A DNA stretch of 64,000 nt from Actinosynnema sp. ALI-1.44. Its GTDB lineage: Bacteria; Actinomycetota; Actinomycetes; Mycobacteriales; Pseudonocardiaceae. The position numbers and the translations under genes were made by a program. The notes beneath the pieces were generated by a model, which made no database searches, had not been told where the DNA came from, and worked only from the letters and a program-made list of their open reading frames with translations. Position 1 is the first letter of the stretch. The number at the start of each line of letters is the position of its first letter. The DNA is taken from assembly GCF_001984155.1 (NCBI RefSeq), contig NZ_MTQO01000040.1:62001-126000 (forward strand), in the 5' to 3' direction. This document shows positions 59,691 to 64,000 of this stretch, in pieces.

Positions 59691-60933
59691 TGTTCTTGGG
59701 GGTTCTGGTCTTGGCTTTGCTGGGTCTGGGCTTGGTTGGCCTGTCCGGTTCGGCCTGGCCGCCCGGCCCTGGTTCCTCCGGGTCTGCCGCCTGGGGCGGT
59801 GCGAGTCCTGGGCCGGGGGTCTTGGCGACGGTTTCGCCTGATCCCTGTTTCGGCTGCGGTGGCTGATGGTCGGGAGTCTGCTGGTGTTGCTGGTGCCTGG
59901 GCTGGGGATTGGCGACCTGCTGCTGCGGTGTGGGCGTGTCGTTGGTGATGGTCGAGTCGATCACCTCGCCCCGGTTGGGCTTGGCCGGAACGGGATCCGG
60001 GCCAGCGGGCGGCGTCGTCGGCGCGGCGACGAACAGGGCGATCACACCGGCCGTCAGGCCCGCGCCGATCATCGCCGCGACCTTCGGCACGACCAACTTG
60101 CGTTGCCGCCGGGGCATCGGCACGGTCGGCCGGTCGACGCGCAGCAGGTCCACGCATTCGGTCGCGTTCGGACGTTCACCCGGCGCGGACCGGGTCATCT
60201 GCTCCAGCGCATCGGCGAGCGGCGCCGGAATGTTCTCGGGGACCCGTGGCCGCCGGTTCAGCCTGGCCAGCACGGTCTCCGCGTCCAGGCCCGGGTACTC
60301 GACCTCGCCGGTCAGGCACTCCAGCAGGATCAGGCCGAGACCGTAGACGTCCGCGGGCGGGCCGACCTCGGTACCCAGCACCTGCTCGGGCGACAGGTAC
60401 GCCGCGGTGCCGACCAGCCGGTCGGATGCGGTCATCCCGCTGCGGGCCATCAGCTTGGCCAGCCCGAAGTCGGCCAGGTGCGGTACGCCGTCGGCGTCGA
60501 GCAGGATGTTGCCTGGCTTGATATCCCGGTGGACCACACCCTTGCCGTGCACGTAGGCCAGCGCGCCCGCGATCTCGATGCCGATCCGGCTGACCTCCTC
60601 CGGCGTCATCGCACCGCGGTCGATCCGGTTGCCCAGGTGCGGGCCCTTGATCAGCTCGAGCACCAGGAACGGCTCGCCGTTGGCGTCGCCCGAGTCGTAC
60701 ACCTTGACCAGGCGCGGGTGGTCGAACCCGGCGAGCAGCTTGGCCTCGTCCTCGAATCTGAGACGGCCGACGGGATCCGCGTGCGGCTGGAAGATCTTGA
60801 TCGCCACCTCGCGATCCAGCCGCTCATCCCACGCCTTCAGCACGCGCGCGGTGCCGCCGCGGCCGAGTTGTGTGATCAGTCTGTACCTGTCGGCCAGCAC
60901 GGGTGCGGCGCGTCCGCCGGATTCCTCGTACAT
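59683..60933 (-). CDS. Transmembrane Ser/Thr protein kinase (Hanks type)
   Basis: The 416-residue protein has a kinase domain (about 14-270) with the glycine loop LGRGGTARV (about 24-32), lysine in VAIKIF, catalytic loop HRDIKPGNILL (about 127-137), DFGLAK and a SPEQ variant of APE. One membrane helix follows (VAAMIGAGLTAGVIALFVA, about 285-303), then a Pro/Gln-rich extracellular tail of about 110 residues without PASTA repeats. Starts at 60933 and 60954 are both possible; a TAGTGT box 7 nt before 60933 would suit a leaderless message. Substrates unknown. Confidence 0.9.
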   Translation of the reverse strand: MYEESGGRAAPVLADRYRLITQLGRGGTARVLKAWDERLDREVAIKIFQPHADPVGRLRFEDEAKLLAGFDHPRLVKVYDSGDANGEPFLVLELIKGPHLGNRIDRGAMTPEEVSRIGIEIAGALAYVHGKGVVHRDIKPGNILLDADGVPHLADFGLAKLMARSGMTASDRLVGTAAYLSPEQVLGTEVGPPADVYGLGLILLECLTGEVEYPGLDAETVLARLNRRPRVPENIPAPLADALEQMTRSAPGERPNATECVDLLRVDRPTVPMPRRQRKLVVPKVAAMIGAGLTAGVIALFVAAPTTPPAGPDPVPAKPNRGEVIDSTITNDTPTPQQQVANPQPRHQQHQQTPDHQPPQPKQGSGETVAKTPGPGLAPPQAADPEEPGPGGQAEPDRPTKPRPSKAKTRTPKNTS

Positions 60934-60952
60934 TTCGGCCACACTAGTGGCC

Positions 60953-61750
60953 ATGGATCTCAAATCCATAGCGGACCGGCTCTACGCCTTGCGCCCGGGT
61001 GATTTCATGGCCGCGAGGAGTGAGTTCGTGCGTGCCGCCAAAGAAGAGGGCGACAAGGAGGCCGCCGCGGCGATCGGCAAGTTCCGCAAGCCGTCGCTCG
61101 CCGCGTGGGCGCTGAACCTGCTTGCCCGCAAGGCACGCCCTGACCTGCAGCGTTTGGAGAACCTGGGCGTCGCGCTGCGTGACGCACACGGTCGGTTCGA
61201 CGGCGAAACCCTGCGTGACCTGTCCAAGCAGCGCCACCAGGTGATCCGCGCGCTCGTGGCCGAAGTGAGGTCGTTGGCCTCTGGCGAAGGCCAGAAACTC
61301 AGCGAGTCCGTGCTGCGCGACGTCGAAACGGTCTTCGCCGCGGCGCTGGCCGATCCGGCGGTGACCGAGGTGTTGCTGGCCGGAACCCTTTCGGCCACGA
61401 ACGACTTGACGCTCCCGCAGGCATGGCCGGAATCACCCGAACCGGTGGTCGACGAAGTGGGCCTGCGCCGTGAGCAGCGCGCGGAGCGCCTCCGCCAGGA
61501 ACTCGGCCGTGCCCGCGCGGACGCGCAGCACACGGCCGAAGTCCGCGACCGCGCCCAGTCCGCCCTGTCGCACGCGGAGCAGAAAGCCGAACGTGCCGCG
61601 CAGCAGGTCGCCGACCTGACCGCGGAGCTGGAACGCCTCCGCGCCACCGAACAGGAAGCCGCCACCGAGGTCAGGGAAGCGAGAGCGGTGTTCCGCACGG
61701 CGGAGAAGGCGGCCGAACGGGCCCGCCGCCACCTCGAAACCCTGGAGTGA
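60953..61750 (+). CDS. Coiled-coil protein of unknown function, conserved actinobacterial type
   Basis: ATG 60953-60955 lies in a CCATGG that also holds a possible start of the divergent kinase. The 265-residue product has an N-terminal helical region (FMAARSEFVRAAKEEGDKEA, FRKPSLAAWALNLLAR about 44-59) and a long C-terminal coiled coil (about 165-265) rich in Glu, Ala and Arg. There is no signal peptide, membrane segment or catalytic motif. A structural or kinase-substrate role is possible because of the shared promoter; I do not recognise a named family. Confidence 0.8.
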   Translation: MDLKSIADRLYALRPGDFMAARSEFVRAAKEEGDKEAAAAIGKFRKPSLAAWALNLLARKARPDLQRLENLGVALRDAHGRFDGETLRDLSKQRHQVIRALVAEVRSLASGEGQKLSESVLRDVETVFAAALADPAVTEVLLAGTLSATNDLTLPQAWPESPEPVVDEVGLRREQRAERLRQELGRARADAQHTAEVRDRAQSALSHAEQKAERAAQQVADLTAELERLRATEQEAATEVREARAVFRTAEKAAERARRHLETLE

Positions 61751-61756
61751 CCAGCC

Positions 61757-62407
61757 TTATTGGACGATCGTGCGCAGTGCGGCGACCGCGCCTTCCCTGT
61801 GCTCGTTCCACAACCGGACGACCGCGTCCGCGTCACCGGCCCGGATGGCCGCGATGATCGCCTCGTGTTCGGCATGGACGCGGGCGCGGTTGTCCGAGGA
61901 GCTGTAGTACAGGGCGCGGTAGGCGTCCGTGGCGTCCCACATCACCCGGACAAGTCTGGCCAAACGCGGCATACCGGACGCTTCCAGGACCGTGAAGTGG
62001 AAGACCCGGTTCGCGGCGGCCATACCGACGATGTCGTCGGCTTCCGCGGCTCGCATGATGTCCTCCTCGGCCTGTTCCATGCGTTCGATGTCCTCGGCCG
62101 ACATCAACGGCACCGCGCGCACGGTCGCCTCGGTCTCCAGCAGCTCGCGGATCCGGTACACCTCAAGCAGGTCTTCGAGCGACAGGTCCGCGACCTGGTA
62201 CCCGCGGTGCGGGCGGTAGATGACCTGCCCCTCGCCTTCCAGCGTCCGCAACGCCTCCCGCAACGGCACACGGCTCACGCCGAGCCGTTCGGCCAGCGCG
62301 TCCTGGCGCACGGGCGAACCGGGCGGCATCTCGCCGGTCAGGATCGCCCTGCGCAGTTCGGCGAGGACGAACTCCTGCGCGGTCGGCGGGCGTTTCGGCG
62401 TGGTCAC
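61757..62407 (-). CDS. GntR-family regulator, FCD (FadR) subfamily
   Basis: GTG 62407 overlaps the CoA-transferase stop (GTGA). The 216-residue protein has a winged helix (about 8-72; AILTGEMPPGSPVRQDALAE, LGVSRVPLREALRTLEGEG) and an FCD effector domain (about 80-210) with metal-type histidines in FHFTVLEASG (about 141) and AEHEAIIAAI. It is co-transcribed with the family III CoA-transferase and divergent from an acyl-CoA dehydrogenase, so it probably regulates both units in response to glutarate or a related dicarboxylate. Confidence 0.88.
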   Translation of the reverse strand: MTTPKRPPTAQEFVLAELRRAILTGEMPPGSPVRQDALAERLGVSRVPLREALRTLEGEGQVIYRPHRGYQVADLSLEDLLEVYRIRELLETEATVRAVPLMSAEDIERMEQAEEDIMRAAEADDIVGMAAANRVFHFTVLEASGMPRLARLVRVMWDATDAYRALYYSSSDNRARVHAEHEAIIAAIRAGDADAVVRLWNEHREGAVAALRTIVQ

Positions 62408-63453
62408 GTGGGGTTGCTCCGATACACGGCCGGTGTGCGGCTCATCCGGATGGGATTGGCGACGTGCGGCAGCCCGTCGATCGAGACCACCGGCGCGAGG
62501 CCGACTTCGGTCGCCAGGCCGACGGCCTCGGCGAGGGTGTTGATCGGTCCACAGGGGACACCCGCGTCGGTCAGCGCCGCACACCAGTGCGCGGCGTCCC
62601 GCGTGGCCAGCCGGGTGTTGATCACCGCTGTCAGTGCGGTCTGGTGCTCGACGCGCAGCGCGTTGGTGGCGAATCTGGGGTCTTCCGGAATCCCGAGCAC
62701 GGAACACAGCGCGGCGAACTGCTTGTCGTTGCCCACCGCGAGTACGAGTGGCCGATCTGCGGCCTGGAACACGGCGTACGGTACGACGCTGGGATGCGCG
62801 TTGCCCATCGCCTGGGGCACGACGTCGGCCATCACGTACGCCGCGGACTGGTTGACCAGGCCCGACAGCAGTGACGACAACAGGGAGACCTCGACGAGCT
62901 GGCCCTCGCCGGTCGCCTCGGCGTGCCGGAGCGCCGCGAGGATGCCCGCCATCGCGTGCAGCCCGGTGATCACGTCCACCACCGCGACCCCGGCCTTGGT
63001 CGGCGACTCGGGCGTGCCGGTCACGCTCATCAGCCCGCCGACTGCCTGGACCAGCAAGTCGTAACCGGGCAACGGCGACGACGGGCCGAACCCGGTGATC
63101 GAGCAGTACACGAGCTTGGGGTTCACCGCGGACAGGGATTCGTAGTCCAGGCCGTGGCGGGCCATCGTTCCCGGCCGGAAGTTCTCGACGACGACGTCGG
63201 CCGACTCGGCCAGTTCGCGTGCGGCGGGATCGGCCAGGTCGTGCGAAACGATGTGCTTGTTGCGGTTGAGACCGAGGAAGTACGTGGAGTCTTCGCCGAC
63301 GTACGGCGGTCCCCACGCTCGCGTGTCGTCGCCGCTGCCCGGTCGTTCCACCTTGACGACGGTGGCGCCCAGGTCGGCGAGCAGCATCGTCGCGTAGGGC
63401 CCGGCCAGCACGCGGCTGAAGTCGGCGATCGTCACGCCTGCCAGAGCTTGCAC
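62404..63453 (-). CDS. Family III CoA-transferase, probable glutarate CoA-transferase
   Basis: The 349-residue CaiB/BaiF protein starts MQALAGVTIADFSRVLAGPY and has the catalytic aspartate in GVAVVDVITGLHAMAG (about 155-170), followed by GGLMSVTGTP-like substrate loop. It transfers CoA from a donor ester to a carboxylate. Its divergent neighbour is a glutaryl-CoA dehydrogenase, so succinyl-CoA:glutarate transfer (as in human SUGCT) is the best guess. It is distinct from the racemase at 29006 by lacking the catalytic histidine context. Length normal, start GTG. Confidence 0.84.
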   Translation of the reverse strand: MQALAGVTIADFSRVLAGPYATMLLADLGATVVKVERPGSGDDTRAWGPPYVGEDSTYFLGLNRNKHIVSHDLADPAARELAESADVVVENFRPGTMARHGLDYESLSAVNPKLVYCSITGFGPSSPLPGYDLLVQAVGGLMSVTGTPESPTKAGVAVVDVITGLHAMAGILAALRHAEATGEGQLVEVSLLSSLLSGLVNQSAAYVMADVVPQAMGNAHPSVVPYAVFQAADRPLVLAVGNDKQFAALCSVLGIPEDPRFATNALRVEHQTALTAVINTRLATRDAAHWCAALTDAGVPCGPINTLAEAVGLATEVGLAPVVSIDGLPHVANPIRMSRTPAVYRSNPT

Positions 63454-63481
63454 GTGATCAGGCTATCATTGGAGAATTGAT

Positions 63482-63493
63482 ATTGGATCCAAT
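63482..63493. promoter_or_regulatory. Palindromic GntR operator candidate ATTGGATCCAAT
   Basis: The perfect 12-bp palindrome lies in the 60 bp between the divergent CoA-transferase and acyl-CoA dehydrogenase starts. AATTG-type half-sites recur at 63474 and 63489. AT-rich symmetry at a divergent GntR locus is characteristic of FCD-type operators. Confidence 0.6.
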
Positions 63494-63513
63494 TCTGGGC
63501 TAGCCTGCTCGGC

Positions 63514-64000
63514 ATGACCCGTACTGCCCCGCTGGACCTGGTCGCGATCGACGACTTGCTCTCCGACGAGGAGCGCGCGATCCGTGACACCGTCCGCAAG
63601 TTCTGCGCCGACCGGATCCGCCCGCACCTGGCCGAGTGGTTCGAGCAGGGCGACCTGCCCGCCCGTGACCTGGCCAAGGAGATGGGCGAGCTCGGCCTGC
63701 TGGGCATGCACCTGCGGGGCTACGGCGCGGCAGGCACCAACGCGGTGTCCTACGGCCTGGCCTGTCACGAGCTCGAAGCGGCTGACTCCGGCGTCCGCAG
63801 CCTCGTCTCGGTGCAGGGTTCGCTGGCGATGTACGCGATCTACGCGTACGGCAGCGACGAGCAGAAGAACGAGTGGCTGCCCAGGATGGTCAAGGGCGAG
63901 GCGATCGGCTGCTTCGGCCTGACCGAGGCGGACTTCGGCTCCAACCCGGGCGGGATGCGCACCAACGCCCGCAAGGACGGCGACGACTGGGTGCTCAACG
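63514..64000 (+). CDS. gcdH: Glutaryl-CoA dehydrogenase-like acyl-CoA dehydrogenase, cut by window edge
   Basis: The first 162 residues are visible. They include LLSDEERAIRDTVRKFC (about 15-31), the glutaryl-CoA dehydrogenase-like ACHELEAADSGVRSLVSVQGSL (split about 83-104), MYAIYAYGSDEQKNEWLPRM and FGLTEADFGSNPGGM (about 137-151), the FAD/substrate region. This matches GcdH, which oxidises and decarboxylates glutaryl-CoA to crotonyl-CoA. The arginine and glutamate of the active site lie outside the window. It is divergent from a CoA-transferase and GntR gene, forming a glutarate module. Confidence 0.85.
   Translation, partial: MTRTAPLDLVAIDDLLSDEERAIRDTVRKFCADRIRPHLAEWFEQGDLPARDLAKEMGELGLLGMHLRGYGAAGTNAVSYGLACHELEAADSGVRSLVSVQGSLAMYAIYAYGSDEQKNEWLPRMVKGEAIGCFGLTEADFGSNPGGMRTNARKDGDDWVLN

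Noticed and set aside
1-64000. CRISPR arrays, insertion sequences, phage genes, rRNA
   Set aside because: No regularly spaced repeats, transposases, integrases, capsid genes or rRNA segments were recognised on either strand.

Overview
The window is about 70 percent GC with strong third-position GC bias, frequent GTG starts and start-stop overlaps (ATGA or GTGA). It carries typical mycolic-lineage and Pseudonocardiaceae functions: F420-type oxidoreductase, mycobacterial-like FadE pairs, 10-methyl fatty acid genes, gamma-butyrolactone receptors and a SARP regulator. A filamentous actinomycete of the Pseudonocardiaceae type (Amycolatopsis/Kibdelosporangium-like) is the best guess. No rRNA, canonical tRNA, insertion sequence, prophage or CRISPR array was seen; this looks like a chromosomal arm-type metabolic region.

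Layout. 1-9.4 kb: a c-di-GMP enzyme cut by the left edge, a methyltransferase with a TetR regulator, a secreted SGNH esterase, and a leucine-catabolic operon (mccB-mccA-fadE) whose promoter shares operators with that TetR gene. 9.45-10.45 kb: a gene-free, strongly palindromic repeat region. 10.4-13 kb: the tmsA-tmsB pair for 10-methyl fatty acids. 13.1-13.8 kb: a decayed hydrolase. 13.9-22.5 kb: TetR, SDR, GabD2-like dehydrogenase, PhaC-like hydrolase, a KstR-box-controlled kstD with a Tat signal, and a paired acyl-CoA dehydrogenase. 22.6-36.3 kb: secreted subtilase, wax-ester synthase, alcohol dehydrogenase, methylacyl-CoA racemase with an LLM oxidoreductase, 8-oxoguanine deaminase, the Ro60 orthologue rsr with a candidate tRNA-mimicking Y RNA, and a fatty acyl-CoA ligase. 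36.4-40.9 kb: a glutamine-synthetase-like enzyme divergent from an amidohydrolase (a split FluG arrangement), then a 2OG-Fe(II) oxygenase, a yeast-type cytosine deaminase and a phosphoribosyltransferase.

41-43 kb is a gamma-butyrolactone-type regulatory cassette: a SARP and two ScbR-like receptors overlapping tail to tail, flanked by ARE operators. 43-46 kb holds a secreted GH81 beta-1,3-glucanase; 46-50 kb a five-gene methionine-salvage operon (sfnB-like, mtnA, mtnC, mtnB, mtnD); 50-52 kb a TetR/flavin monooxygenase pair; 52-59.6 kb a secreted block (tripeptidyl-peptidase-II-like subtilase, AA10 LPMO, a three-repeat secreted protein, GH9 cellulase). 59.7-61.8 kb has a Ser/Thr kinase and a coiled-coil protein, and 61.8-64 kb a glutarate module (GntR, family III CoA-transferase, glutaryl-CoA dehydrogenase, the last cut by the right edge).

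Two themes recur: lipid, sterol and branched-chain acyl-CoA catabolism on one hand, and secreted attack on fungal and plant polymers on the other. The most noteworthy non-coding signals are the putative Y RNA upstream of rsr, the nested inverted repeat at 9.5-10.3 kb, and a family of four covarying terminator hairpins sharing GTGAGTG/CACTCAC ends.
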